From the NCBI GenBank assembly GCA_016234685.1, contig JACRAT010000002.1:1-37202 (forward strand): DNA of 37,202 nucleotides, in the 5' to 3' direction. Shown one piece after another: positions 28,907 to 37,079 of the stretch. The notes beneath the pieces were generated by a model. It was not told the origin of the DNA. It did not search any database and saw only the letters and a program-made list of their open reading frames with translations. The stretch comes from Nitrosomonadales bacterium (GTDB lineage Bacteria; Pseudomonadota; Gammaproteobacteria; Burkholderiales; Gallionellaceae). The stretch's first letter is position 1, and every line of letters starts with the position of its first letter. The position numbers and the translations under genes were made by a program.

Positions 28907-29131
28907 ATGATTAATACCGCACCTCGCAAACGCACCCCCAAGGGCGTTGAATCAAAAAAACCAATCAAGCTAAGCTTGACGAAGGATGAGCTAAACGATG
29001 CAGAGAAGCTATCAAAGCAGCTCGGTCTAGCAAAAGCAACGTTCGCGCGCAAAGCCTATCTTGTAGGTGCACCGCTGGTGGTTTCCGCACACAACCAAGC
29101 TGCGTCAGAAAAAGTACACCACCATGACTGA
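28907..29131 (+). CDS. Ribbon-helix-helix-like DNA-binding protein
   Basis: 74 residues. The pattern KKPIKLSLTKDELNDAEKLS, then GLAKATFARKAYLVGAP, matches ribbon-helix-helix proteins of the MobC/NikA and Arc type (strand, helix, turn, helix). It is divergent from the XRE repressor, where P2 has cox, so a lytic-side regulator or excisionase is likely but inferred. Its stop overlaps the next start (ATGACTGA). Confidence 0.7.
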   Translation: MINTAPRKRTPKGVESKKPIKLSLTKDELNDAEKLSKQLGLAKATFARKAYLVGAPLVVSAHNQAASEKVHHHD

Positions 29132-29963
29132 CCAACTCTTCCCCGTCCCCTTCTACCAAGACACGCTGGTGCTGGTCGATCACGACGGCCAGCCGTTCGT
29201 GGCGATGAAGCCCATCGTCGAGAACATGGGGCTGGCTTGGCAAGCCCAGCATGTAAAACTGACCGACAAATTCGGTTCAACTATCACGATAATCACCACA
29301 GTTGCCGAAGATGGCAAAAACCGCGAAATGGTTTGCCTCCCGTTACGCAAAATCCCCGCCTTCCTCTATTCGGTCAACCCGAGCAAGGTCAAGCCTGAGT
29401 TGCGCGAGAAGATCGTGCGCTACCAGTCCGAGTGCGACAATGCGCTGTGGGACTACTGGACGAGCGGAAGCGCCAGCCGCCCCGGCGCTGCGCTCAACGA
29501 TGCCCAATTCATCAGCCTGAACCGCTCGGCAACCGCGCTGCTCCAGCAGTTGCAGCGCGAAACCGATCCCGAGGCGCGTCGGTTTGTCCACGATCAACTG
29601 GTGCGCGTCAGCCAGAAGCTGGGCATTCAGCCGCCCGCTCTTGAAAAGATTGGCCACGCCGCCCTGCCCGACCACGAAAGCCCCTTGATCGAAGAGTTCT
29701 GGGAAATCTTCGATCTCGTGCTGGCCGTGCCGACCAGCAAGCTGAACCACTCTCGCAGCAAGGAGCTGATCGCCATCAATATGCCGCAGGTGCGCGCTGC
29801 TGCGACAGCGGCCAAGCTGGCGCTGCCAGAGATCAGCGAGTTGCGCCGGGTGCTCAAACATAGCCGCTCTCCGCGCTTCGTCGGCATTAAAACAGTCAAC
29901 AGCCAACACACCCGGAGCGCGGTGAAGTGCTGGGTATTCGAAGCCGAGACCGTGAACGAGTAA
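29124..29963 (+). CDS. P22_AR-type antirepressor with C-terminal domain shared with the primase
   Basis: 279 residues from ATG 29124. Residues 1 to about 110 are the P22_AR N-terminal domain (LFPVPFYQDTLVLVDHDGQP, VENMGLAWQAQHVKL, LPLRKIPAFLYSVNPSKVKP, YQSECDNALWDYW). Residues 190-279 (EEFWEIFDLV, LNHSRSKELIAIN, ELRRVLKHSRSPRFVGIKTV, AVKCWVFE) are homologous to residues about 795-900 of the D5-type primase encoded 1.8 kb downstream. The protein is thus an antirepressor domain fused to the primase tail. It starts the early lytic operon after the RHH gene. Confidence 0.9.
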   Translation: MTDQLFPVPFYQDTLVLVDHDGQPFVAMKPIVENMGLAWQAQHVKLTDKFGSTITIITTVAEDGKNREMVCLPLRKIPAFLYSVNPSKVKPELREKIVRYQSECDNALWDYWTSGSASRPGAALNDAQFISLNRSATALLQQLQRETDPEARRFVHDQLVRVSQKLGIQPPALEKIGHAALPDHESPLIEEFWEIFDLVLAVPTSKLNHSRSKELIAINMPQVRAAATAAKLALPEISELRRVLKHSRSPRFVGIKTVNSQHTRSAVKCWVFEAETVNE

Positions 29964-30079
29964 GCGACCATGCGCCATATTCCTTATATGACAAGTTTGA
30001 TGCCCGCCGCCTCACTCCCGGCGAGCATCGGCTGGGCGGTGTGCACCGACCCAGCCACCTCTTTACTGGAAGCATAACC
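29964..30079 (+). promoter_or_regulatory. Structured leader with two GC hairpins before the YdaT-like gene
   Basis: CGCCG/CGGCG (30005-30009, 30019-30023) is followed by a much stronger nested fold: GGCTGGG-CGGT-gtgc-ACCG-a-CCCAGCC (30030-30056). No T run follows. The second hairpin ends 23 bases before the start codon, so it could limit translation or process the early mRNA. Confidence 0.5.
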
Positions 30080-30652
30080 ATGTCCAAGCGCCCACTCATG
30101 CCGCGCAGTTCGCACACATGGATCGCCATCATCCGCGACTACGTGGAGACTTGGCGCAAGCAGAACGGCTGGAGCCGCGAGACGACGGCGGCGGTGATCG
30201 TGGAAGCGCACGAGCGCGAGGGGTTCGACATGGTGAGCGGCATCGTGTTCGACCCGCAAACCCGCGATGCCTATGAGCGTATGCGAGTGAACGCAGACCG
30301 CATCTTCCGCTGGCTGGACGATGCCACCAAGGACAACAACCTGCTGTGCGCAAACTTCGTGCCGTCCATCATCGCCGCGCTGCCGCCTGAGCTACGTATG
30401 CACTTGGTGGACGATCTTCTGCGCAGCAACGACATCGCCTGCCGACTGATCGCCGACCACTCTGACGGGACGCCCATCGGCATGTTGCGCTCGATGATGG
30501 TTGAGCTGGCCGAGGCTTCACAAGCCATAGCAGCCCTGCTCGATGGTGAAGATCCCGGTGAGTTGGAGTATGCCCAGCAACAGATCGCCGAAGCGCAGGA
30601 GGTGCTGCGCAAGGCACAGGCGATGGTCGAGACCATGATGAGGGATAAGTGA
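30080..30652 (+). CDS. YdaT-like phage regulatory protein
   Basis: 190 residues from the ATG; the frame is open upstream but the start lies after the structured leader with CTGGAAG. The segment SHTWIAIIRDYVETWRKQNG, then RIFRWLD, then VPSIIAALPPELRMHLVDDL resembles the YdaT/CII-type regulators of Rac-like prophages. The C-terminus is helical (ELEYAQQQIAEAQEVLRKAQ). Assignment is by pattern only. Its stop overlaps the Ogr start (TGATG). Confidence 0.6.
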   Translation: MSKRPLMPRSSHTWIAIIRDYVETWRKQNGWSRETTAAVIVEAHEREGFDMVSGIVFDPQTRDAYERMRVNADRIFRWLDDATKDNNLLCANFVPSIIAALPPELRMHLVDDLLRSNDIACRLIADHSDGTPIGMLRSMMVELAEASQAIAALLDGEDPGELEYAQQQIAEAQEVLRKAQAMVETMMRDK

Positions 30653-30891
30653 TGCGATGCAACTGCCCGCACTGCGCTAAAAAGGCAGTCATTCGGACGA
30701 GTCGGCCCATTTCAGAGCTGACGCGCGAGTACTCGATGCAGTGCACAAATATTATGTGCGGCCATACATGGGTAGCGGTGCTCTCTGCGATCCGCACCAT
30801 CGTTCCATCGGCGACACCGAATCCATCAGTGCACATCCCAAGATCAGAAAAACAGCAGGACAGTACGCCAGCGCCTTCGCCTACCGGGTAG
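30652..30891 (+). CDS. ogr: Ogr/Delta-type zinc-finger late transcription activator
   Basis: 79 residues from the ATG overlapping the preceding stop. The Ogr pattern is complete: CPHC (C5, C8), then KKAVIRTSRPISELTREYSM, CTNIMC (C31, C36), GHTWVAVLSAIRTIVPSATP and NPSVHIP. Ogr/Delta proteins bind upstream of P2 late promoters and contact the RNA polymerase alpha subunit. The three GTTGTA-N11-TACAAC sites before P/O, V and FI are its expected targets. In P2, ogr follows D; here it is moved into the early operon just before the primase, so late transcription is tied to early gene expression. Confidence 0.92.
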   Translation: MRCNCPHCAKKAVIRTSRPISELTREYSMQCTNIMCGHTWVAVLSAIRTIVPSATPNPSVHIPRSEKQQDSTPAPSPTG

Positions 30892-30926
30892 CCCCCAACA
30901 CTTCCATCTCACCGCGAACGTCACAT

Positions 30927-30955
30927 GCACTTTTGAGTGCGTGCGGGATTTTTTT
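30927..30955 (+). terminator. Terminator between ogr and the primase
   Basis: GCACT-TTTG-AGTGC (30927-30940), extended by CAC/GTG with a bulge, is followed eight bases later by seven Ts. The gap before the T run makes it a weak terminator, possibly reducing primase expression. Confidence 0.5.
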
Positions 30956-30972
30956 ACCTAAATAAACGCAAT

Positions 30973-33675
30973 ATGAACCCAAGGCTACATTCAGACCTTA
31001 CCTCCGCGCTGGAACGCGACTACGAGTTCAAGCACCATAGCGGATACCTGCGCGGGGGGCGCTGCCCTGCGTGCGGCAAGAAGGAACTCTACGCCAACGA
31101 GGAATCCCCGTGGGTGCTGCGCTGTGGTCGGCTGAACAAGTGCGGGGCCGAATATCACGTCAAGGATCTGTACTCGGAGTTGTTCACCAACTGGAGCGAG
31201 CGCCACCCGGTTACGCCGGATGATCCGAATGCCGCCGCCGATGCCTATATGCGCGATGGTCGCGGGTTCGATCTGTCCAAGGTGCGCGGCTGGTACACGC
31301 AGGAAAGCTATTACAACCCGGAGCTCAAGATCGGCTCCGCCACGGTGCGCTTCACGCTGCCCAGCATCGGCTACTGGGAGCGCCTCATCGACCGGCCAGA
31401 ACGCTTCGGCAAGCGCAAGGCCACATTCAGGGGCGACTACAAGGGGCACTGGTGGTCTGCACCCGGTCTGGACCTCACCGCCGAATCGGTGAAGGAGATC
31501 TGGGTCGTCGAGGGCATCTTCGACAGCATCGCCCTGCGGCACCACGACGTCGCCAGCGCAACGCCGCTCTCCTGCAACAACTACCCGGACAAGGCGCTCA
31601 AGTCGCTGGCCGAACAGTGCGCTGCGCTTGGCCGCAAGCGCCCTAGACTGGTGTGGGCGATGGACACCGGCAAGGCCGGTGAGCGCTTCACCCGTAAATT
31701 CGTCGACCGCAGCCGGGACGAAGGCTGGAATGCCGTGGCCGCGCAACCGCCTGACGATGGCAAGCTAAAGCTGGACTGGAACGAGCTGCACCAGCGCGAC
31801 AAGCTCACGCCGAAGATGCTGGAGGAATCGCTCTACCGTGGCGCGCTGCTGGTGGCAAAGAGCGCGCACGAGAAGGCCGTGCTGATATTCAACCACGGCA
31901 GGGAAATCAGCTCCTTCTACTTCGGCTACGACAACCGGATGTACTGGTTCGACCTGAGTCTTGAGAAGTTCGCAAAAACCACGGAGGAATTGACCAAAGC
32001 CTACGAAGATTGCAGTGAACAAGAGATCCGCGAAATGGCGATGAAGGAATCGCACACCCTGCGCGAGATCGCCAACTGCTACTTCACCGCGCTCTACTAT
32101 CAGGCGAACCTGCTCACCGACGAATCCTGGTACTACCTGCGCGTCGATTTCCCTCACAGCGGAGAATCGGTGAATAACACATTCACCGGCGCGATGCTGA
32201 CCAGCTCCAGCGAATTCAAGAAGCGCCTGCTCTCCATCGCCCCCGGCGCGGTGTACACCGGCAACGGCCAGCAACTCGACCGCATCATGCAGCGCCAGCT
32301 GTTCAACATCAAAACCGTCCAGACCATCGACTTTGTCGGCTACACCAAGGAACACGGCGCTTGGGTGTTCGGCGACGTGGCTGTTCTGAACGGCAAGCTG
32401 GTGACCCTCAACGACGAAGACTTTTTCGACATCGGCAAGCTATCCATCAAGAGCCTGAACCGCTCGGTGGATCTGAGCCTGAACACCGACCTCAACGATT
32501 TTTCCAGAGACTGGTTCGAGCTGCTCTGGCAGTGCTACCACTTCAAGGGTGTCGCGGCGCTGGCTTTCTGGATGGGCAGCCTGTTCGCCGAGCAGATCCG
32601 CCACAAGCACAAGTCATTCCCCTTCATCGAGCTGGTCGGCGAACCGGGTGCTGGTAAATCGACCCTGATCGAATTCCTGTGGCGGTTGCTGGGGCGCTCC
32701 GACTACGAGGGCTTCGACCCAAGCAAATCAACGATGGCGGCGCGAGCGCGTAACTTTTCGCAAGTGTCCAACATGCCGGTGGTGCTGATCGAGGGCGACC
32801 GCACCGAAGAGGATCGTGTGAAGCAGAAGGGCTTTGATTGGGACGAACTCAAGCCGCTCTACAACGGTCGCAGCGTGTACAGCCGTGGGGTGAAGAACAG
32901 CGGCAACGAGACGCACGAGCCGCCCTTCCGTGGCGCGCTGGTGATCAGCCAGAACGCCAACGTCAACGCCTCGGACGCGATCATGCAGCGCATCTGTCAC
33001 ATCGGCTTTGACCTCGCCTCGCACACGCAGGAATCGAAGGAGGCGGCAGACCGGCTCGGGCAGATTGGAGTTGAGGCGCTGTCCGGGTTCCTGATCAAGG
33101 CCACGCTGGCAGAGAAGGCCATCCTCGCCAGCCTTGAAGAGCGCCTGCCCTATCACGAAAAGCGGCTGCTCAAGGTTCAGGGCGTGCGCAACCTGCGCAT
33201 CGTCAAGAATCACGCCATGCTGGCCGCCCTGGTGGATGCCCTGTCACACGTCATCCATATCGGCAACGAGGAGCGCTCTCAGACCCACGCTTTCATCGAG
33301 GAAATGACCATCGAGCGTCAGGAGGCCATCAACGCCGACCATCCAACGGTGCAGAACTTCTGGGAGATCTATGAATTCCTCAACGGCAACGACGAAACGC
33401 CGCGCCTCAACCACGCGCGCAATGAAGAGCGTCAGATCGCGATCAACCTCAACCACTTCATCGAGGTCGCCACCGACCGCCGCCAGCAGATCCCCGACAT
33501 GAACGAGCTGAAGAAGCTGCTGAAGACCAGCCGCACGCACAAGTTCGTCGGCATCAAGACTGTGAACAGCGCCATCAACGCCGCCTGGAATGCACGCCGA
33601 CGCAACGAAGGCGGAGATGAGAAGCCCGCCACTGTGAAGTGCTGGGTATTTGAGAACCCAAGCCATAAAAGATGA
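30973..33675 (+). CDS. D5-type primase-helicase (zinc finger, TOPRIM, AAA+ helicase)
   Basis: 900 residues from ATG 30973, although the frame is open from 30937 and no good Shine-Dalgarno sequence marks the start. In order: a zinc finger (CPAC at 31-34, CGRLNKC at 51-57), a TOPRIM-like primase part (VVEGIFDSIAL from 178; VWAMDTGKAG), and an SF3/AAA+ helicase core with Walker A GEPGAGKST (556-564) and Walker B-like VVLIEGD (603-609). A C-terminal module (about 795-900) is shared with the P22_AR protein. It primes and unwinds phage DNA. P2 instead replicates by rolling circle from gpA, so this phage has exchanged its replication system. Confidence 0.92.
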   Translation: MNPRLHSDLTSALERDYEFKHHSGYLRGGRCPACGKKELYANEESPWVLRCGRLNKCGAEYHVKDLYSELFTNWSERHPVTPDDPNAAADAYMRDGRGFDLSKVRGWYTQESYYNPELKIGSATVRFTLPSIGYWERLIDRPERFGKRKATFRGDYKGHWWSAPGLDLTAESVKEIWVVEGIFDSIALRHHDVASATPLSCNNYPDKALKSLAEQCAALGRKRPRLVWAMDTGKAGERFTRKFVDRSRDEGWNAVAAQPPDDGKLKLDWNELHQRDKLTPKMLEESLYRGALLVAKSAHEKAVLIFNHGREISSFYFGYDNRMYWFDLSLEKFAKTTEELTKAYEDCSEQEIREMAMKESHTLREIANCYFTALYYQANLLTDESWYYLRVDFPHSGESVNNTFTGAMLTSSSEFKKRLLSIAPGAVYTGNGQQLDRIMQRQLFNIKTVQTIDFVGYTKEHGAWVFGDVAVLNGKLVTLNDEDFFDIGKLSIKSLNRSVDLSLNTDLNDFSRDWFELLWQCYHFKGVAALAFWMGSLFAEQIRHKHKSFPFIELVGEPGAGKSTLIEFLWRLLGRSDYEGFDPSKSTMAARARNFSQVSNMPVVLIEGDRTEEDRVKQKGFDWDELKPLYNGRSVYSRGVKNSGNETHEPPFRGALVISQNANVNASDAIMQRICHIGFDLASHTQESKEAADRLGQIGVEALSGFLIKATLAEKAILASLEERLPYHEKRLLKVQGVRNLRIVKNHAMLAALVDALSHVIHIGNEERSQTHAFIEEMTIERQEAINADHPTVQNFWEIYEFLNGNDETPRLNHARNEERQIAINLNHFIEVATDRRQQIPDMNELKKLLKTSRTHKFVGIKTVNSAINAAWNARRRNEGGDEKPATVKCWVFENPSHKR

Positions 33676-33698
33676 ACCACCAACCCAAGGAGACCACC

Positions 33699-34100
33699 AT
33701 GCCATGCCAGCGCTGCCTTAAAGATGATCCGCAAGAAATCCACACCTGCACACCCCCATCCATGTATTGGGCGGGACTTGAAAACGAGGTCAAAACCTTG
33801 CGCCACGAGCTGGCCAGCGCCAACGCGGCGGCGCAGATGCTGGCCGACGCCTGCGAAGCACTCAAGCGCCAGTCATCAGCACGCCTCGCCTCCGGCAATG
33901 GCCATGCCACTTACCAGATAAATATCCCCTCCGAGCGCATGGCGACCATGGACACTGCCATCGAAATCTACCTGCGCATCAACCCAGAAGCCAGCGTGGA
34001 TGACGCGCTGGACGAGCTCTTCCGCTTGGGCGTGATGTTCCTGATCGCCAAAGCAGATGCGGCAGGGCAGAAGATGCACGAAGGGAGGGCCGCAGCATGA
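33699..34100 (+). CDS. Early hypothetical protein, coiled coil
   Basis: 133 residues from ATG 33699 behind AAGGAGA; an ATG at 33672 overlapping the primase stop would add nine residues. N-terminus CQRCLKDDPQEIHTC could bind a metal. A helical part follows (LENEVKTLRHELASANAAAQ). The end IPSERMATMDTAIEIYLRIN resembles small dimeric DNA-binding proteins. No family assigned. Confidence 0.75.
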   Translation: MPCQRCLKDDPQEIHTCTPPSMYWAGLENEVKTLRHELASANAAAQMLADACEALKRQSSARLASGNGHATYQINIPSERMATMDTAIEIYLRINPEASVDDALDELFRLGVMFLIAKADAAGQKMHEGRAAA

Positions 34101-34363
34101 ACGACTTTGACCAACTCATGCGGATATTCGAGGCCAGTCAGGAAGCTCACACCGCCCTAACGGTAGCGGAGGCTTCCCGCCATGCGATGCTGAACTGCCT
34201 TTACGACGCGCTTAAATCCAAGGATGCCGTCCTTGTTAAGCGACTGATGATGAAGATGGTCGATGAGGATGCTCGTGTCCAGTTTTCGCGGCAGCATTGG
34301 ATTGATCTGAGTCAGCAATTCCAGTCCGCAAATGAGCAACGGCGCAGCGAGGTGGCAGCATGA
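34097..34363 (+). CDS. Early hypothetical protein
   Basis: 88 residues, helical and charged (NDFDQLMRIFEASQEAHTAL, LYDALKSKDAVLVKRLMMKM). It overlaps its neighbours on both sides by four bases (ATGA), which supports a real, translationally coupled gene. The ribosome-binding site is GGGAGGG. Function unknown. Confidence 0.75.
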   Translation: MNDFDQLMRIFEASQEAHTALTVAEASRHAMLNCLYDALKSKDAVLVKRLMMKMVDEDARVQFSRQHWIDLSQQFQSANEQRRSEVAA

Positions 34364-34743
34364 GCTGCCTACTTCCCTCGGTTGATTTGACCTCCATATC
34401 GCGTGCGGATTTGCTCCGCTTAGCGCCGGAAAGCTTTCCATACGCGAAGCCTGCGGCACGTCACACCACCTGCCACTTCGCTTGCGAATGCCGAGAGCAG
34501 AAGTTCGCGGTACTCATCAAGGCGGCGCTGGACACGGCCAAGGAATTGGACGACCTGCAATCCATCGTGCCCAATCTCACCGACGAGCTGCGTGACGTGC
34601 TGCGAGCAGTGGTCGAGCGCACTTATGCCGCTGTTGAGGCGCTGGGTGTTGAGATCGGCGGACATGACGAACCTCACCCTCCGCATCGCCAGTGCGGATG
34701 CAATGTGTGTGCCGCGTCGTTCGAAGAGGAGGATCACCTATGA
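34360..34743 (+). CDS. Early hypothetical cysteine-containing protein
   Basis: 127 residues. Helical centre (LIKAALDTAKELDDLQSIVP, LRDVLRAVVERTYAAVEALG) and a cysteine/histidine-rich end (HPPHRQCGCNVCAASFEEED). The last part could bind zinc. Coupled to both neighbours by ATGA overlaps. No family recognised. Confidence 0.72.
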   Translation: MSCLLPSVDLTSISRADLLRLAPESFPYAKPAARHTTCHFACECREQKFAVLIKAALDTAKELDDLQSIVPNLTDELRDVLRAVVERTYAAVEALGVEIGGHDEPHPPHRQCGCNVCAASFEEEDHL

Positions 34744-35195
34744 GCGCCCGTCAACACCACCGCACCAAGCCCAAGCGCAACAAGCCATACCGCCCCCGCG
34801 CGGTGCGCACCCCGGTCACCGGCCTGCGCGACGAATTCGGCTTGGTGCTGCATGGCGCGCTGGTCATGGCCGAGCTGGGCCAGTTCAACCGCAACCAGTT
34901 CGACCGCATCGGTCAGGCCTTCAACACCTTGTGGGGTGCGCTCTACCTGCGCCCACCCAAGGATGATTCCGTGATGCGGGTGATTGAGTCAGCCATGCGC
35001 GCCATGAACGATGTCGGTCGCCGTGGCGATGCCACCAGCGTGTGGCAGATGCGCCCGCTCGAACAGGCCTCCGTGCTCGCCGGGATCCACAAAGCCGAAG
35101 AGCACCTACCCAAGATGAACGTGATGGACCTCTACAACTCGTTGCAGAAGTTCAAAACCATGCCAGCGGACAACGAAATGAGGGGAATGCTATGA
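34740..35195 (+). CDS. Early hypothetical basic protein
   Basis: 151 residues from the ATG overlapping the previous stop. A strongly basic start (RQHHRTKPKRNKPYRPRAVR) suggests nucleic acid contact. The rest is helical (FNRNQFDRIGQAFNTLWGAL, SVMRVIESAMRAMNDVGRRG). It is similar in layout to small conserved early proteins of beta- and gammaproteobacterial prophages, but no function is known to me. Confidence 0.72.
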   Translation: MSARQHHRTKPKRNKPYRPRAVRTPVTGLRDEFGLVLHGALVMAELGQFNRNQFDRIGQAFNTLWGALYLRPPKDDSVMRVIESAMRAMNDVGRRGDATSVWQMRPLEQASVLAGIHKAEEHLPKMNVMDLYNSLQKFKTMPADNEMRGML

Positions 35196-35428
35196 GCAAG
35201 ACGAGCAAAGGATTCATTTACTTGGCCCGACGCCCATGCGGAAAGGTCAGCGCCATGTACTGGGACGAACCGGGCCATGAACGGGAAATCGCCAAGTCGG
35301 TGGCGAACTGGATCAGGCGCGGTGACAAGGTGGAACGGGTTGAGGTGTTTGAGGGCGACCCGATGCCAGAGCAAGTCTGCTTACCGGTATGTAAGGAATG
35401 CAAGAAAAAGGAAGGATTAACAGCATGA
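35192..35428 (+). CDS. Small early hypothetical protein
   Basis: 78 residues: KGFIYLARRPCGKVSAMYWD, then GDKVERVEVFEGDPMPEQVC and a CKECKKK end. The compact beta-rich core and the CPVCKEC-like cysteines are notable. Overlaps both neighbours by four bases. Function unknown. Confidence 0.72.
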   Translation: MSKTSKGFIYLARRPCGKVSAMYWDEPGHEREIAKSVANWIRRGDKVERVEVFEGDPMPEQVCLPVCKECKKKEGLTA

Positions 35429-35856
35429 GCCACATTCAAGTTAACACTGAGTTTTTCAATCTCACACTGCGCATCGAGAAGATCATCTATCTGGCGGCCT
35501 CGCTGGTTGACGAAGATCTGATTGAGGATCTTGAGGCGGTGCTCTCAGGAGAGGACGTTGCTGATCTCGTCGCGTGGTTCGGGCTTCCTTCCAGTCTTTT
35601 AAGAGGAGACCCGTCTGCTGATGACATCGCACAGTCGTTGATCGACCTCCGTAAGTTTGGATTTCTGATTCAGGCAGCGACTCCCATCAGAAAGCACTTC
35701 GCTGAGCATTCTTGGGGCAGCAGTTGGGGAGGCTACTACACCACTTGGCTCTACGCCGACACGCTGGACGAAGCGCTTGAGCAGGCAAAGGTATGGGCAG
35801 CCGCCCAGCACAAGAGGGATCAGGCCAAGTTCAAGGCGGCAGGAGGTGCAGCATGA
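35425..35856 (+). CDS. Early hypothetical protein
   Basis: 143 residues from the ATG inside the previous stop. An acidic helical first half ([20 protein letters not shown]) precedes an aromatic, glycine-rich segment ([20 protein letters not shown]) and a helical end. No family recognised. Its end overlaps the HD gene, with AGGAGG as that gene's ribosome-binding site. Confidence 0.7.
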   Translation: MSHIQVNTEFFNLTLRIEKIIYLAASLVDEDLIEDLEAVLSGEDVADLVAWFGLPSSLLRGDPSADDIAQSLIDLRKFGFLIQAATPIRKHFAEHSWGSSWGGYYTTWLYADTLDEALEQAKVWAAAQHKRDQAKFKAAGGAA

Positions 35857-36404
35857 ACGCCCCCGTCATTCGCCCGGACATCCTCACCTACAGCGGCCAC
35901 TACTTCGACTTCATCCACCCGGAGCGCAACCAGTTCCGCATCGATGACATCGCCCACGCCCTCTCGCACGTCTGCCGCTTCGCCGGTCACACGCGTGAGT
36001 TTTACAGCGTAGCGCAGCACTCTGTGCTGGTCTGCGATCTGGTTGATCGTCTCGACAGAAACTCCAATATGGACGCCCTGCTGCACGATGCCGCCGAAGC
36101 CTACCTTGGCGACATCACCCGCCCGCTCAAGCAACTGCTGCCGGAATACAAGGCCATCGAGCAGCGCGTCGAGCGGGTGCTGTTCCCCCACTTCGGCCTC
36201 GCGCACCCGCTGCCGGAAGTGGTGAAGCACGCCGACCTTGTGCTGCTCGCCACCGAGCAGCGCGACCTGATGCCTCCGCACGACGACGAATGGACGCTGA
36301 TCCGTGGCATCGATCCGCTGCCGGAGATCATCAACCCGTGGACGCCCGAAAAGGCCCGCCGAGAGTTCCTGAACCGCTGGGAAGAGTTGGGAGGTGTGCT
36401 GTGA
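35853..36404 (+). CDS. HD-domain phosphohydrolase
   Basis: 183 residues, the YfbR/5'-deoxynucleotidase-like type. Start [18 protein letters not shown], then the HD motif series: H in [11 protein letters not shown] (56), HD in [13 protein letters not shown] (78-79) and D in [16 protein letters not shown] (128). Such enzymes dephosphorylate nucleotides with a divalent metal. In a phage early operon it may adjust the nucleotide pool or remove a nucleotide signal of host defence; both are inference. AGGAGG precedes the ATG, and the stop overlaps a GTG start. Confidence 0.88.
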   Translation: MNAPVIRPDILTYSGHYFDFIHPERNQFRIDDIAHALSHVCRFAGHTREFYSVAQHSVLVCDLVDRLDRNSNMDALLHDAAEAYLGDITRPLKQLLPEYKAIEQRVERVLFPHFGLAHPLPEVVKHADLVLLATEQRDLMPPHDDEWTLIRGIDPLPEIINPWTPEKARREFLNRWEELGGVL

Positions 36405-36796
36405 GTGGACATACGAAAGAGCCGTGGCGTGTCGGGTGCTTTCATCCCGTGCTCGGAGATATACACGAGACAGAGATATTCGATAGTGAGCAATTTGGCG
36501 ACGTGATCGCGAGCACTAAAACACAGCCAATGCATCCAGCGGCGCCGTCCAATGCCCGCCGAATTGTAGCCTGCGTGAACGCCTGTGCCGGGATCGATAC
36601 TGAAACGCTGGAAGCAACGATCGGCCTTGACGAGCTGTATTCGGACATTCAGCGGCAGCGGGACGAGCTGCTGGCGGCAGCAAAATCCGTGGTTGCTCGA
36701 TGGGATACGCCGCTATGGAAGGATGTGCCTGCTACGGCTGAATACATCGGACAGCTTCGCCAAGCTATCGCCAAGGCGGAAGGAGGTGTGCTGTGA
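36401..36796 (+). CDS. Early hypothetical protein with GTG start
   Basis: 131 residues starting at GTG 36401, which overlaps the HD gene stop (GTGA) and follows GGGAGG. The opening [11 protein letters not shown] is common in small phage early proteins. The middle ([20 protein letters not shown]) and the helical end are also typical of that group. Function unknown. Confidence 0.78.
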   Translation: MSGHTKEPWRVGCFHPVLGDIHETEIFDSEQFGDVIASTKTQPMHPAAPSNARRIVACVNACAGIDTETLEATIGLDELYSDIQRQRDELLAAAKSVVARWDTPLWKDVPATAEYIGQLRQAIAKAEGGVL

Positions 36797-37005
36797 CCAA
36801 TATCGACCTGAGCAAGCGTAACGATCAATCAGCAAGGATTGATATTCAACTGAAAGCGGATAGCGGGTACCAATCAGAAATCGTCGGAGCCCGCATTTCC
36901 GCTGATCAGTGGGCGATCATCAACAAGGTTGTGTTCTCTCCAGATGGCTTGTCCAGACGTCTGCTTGATGCGATCTACAACGAGCACGTGGGTGATGCAA
37001 AGTGA
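36793..37005 (+). CDS. Small early hypothetical protein with GTG start
   Basis: 70 residues from GTG 36793 (GTGA overlap, GGAGG upstream). The sequence RIDIQLKADSGYQSEIVGAR, then ISADQWAIINKVVF, suggests a small alpha-beta protein. No family recognised. It overlaps the IS-truncated gene by four bases. Confidence 0.7.
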   Translation: MTNIDLSKRNDQSARIDIQLKADSGYQSEIVGARISADQWAIINKVVFSPDGLSRRLLDAIYNEHVGDAK

Positions 37006-37079
37006 TCCCCCTCGACTCCATCACCTCACTGCACGCCACGCTGGCCATGCTGCTGTCGTCCATAGAGGTGGCGCCGTAA
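37002..37079 (+). pseudogene. Early phage gene interrupted by the IS
   Basis: A GTG start overlapping the previous stop in the same GTGA style reads VIPLDSITSLHATLAMLLSS, then enters the IS left end at about 37064 and stops after five IS-encoded codons. Only about 21 native residues remain. The rest of the gene would lie beyond the IS. Confidence 0.65.
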
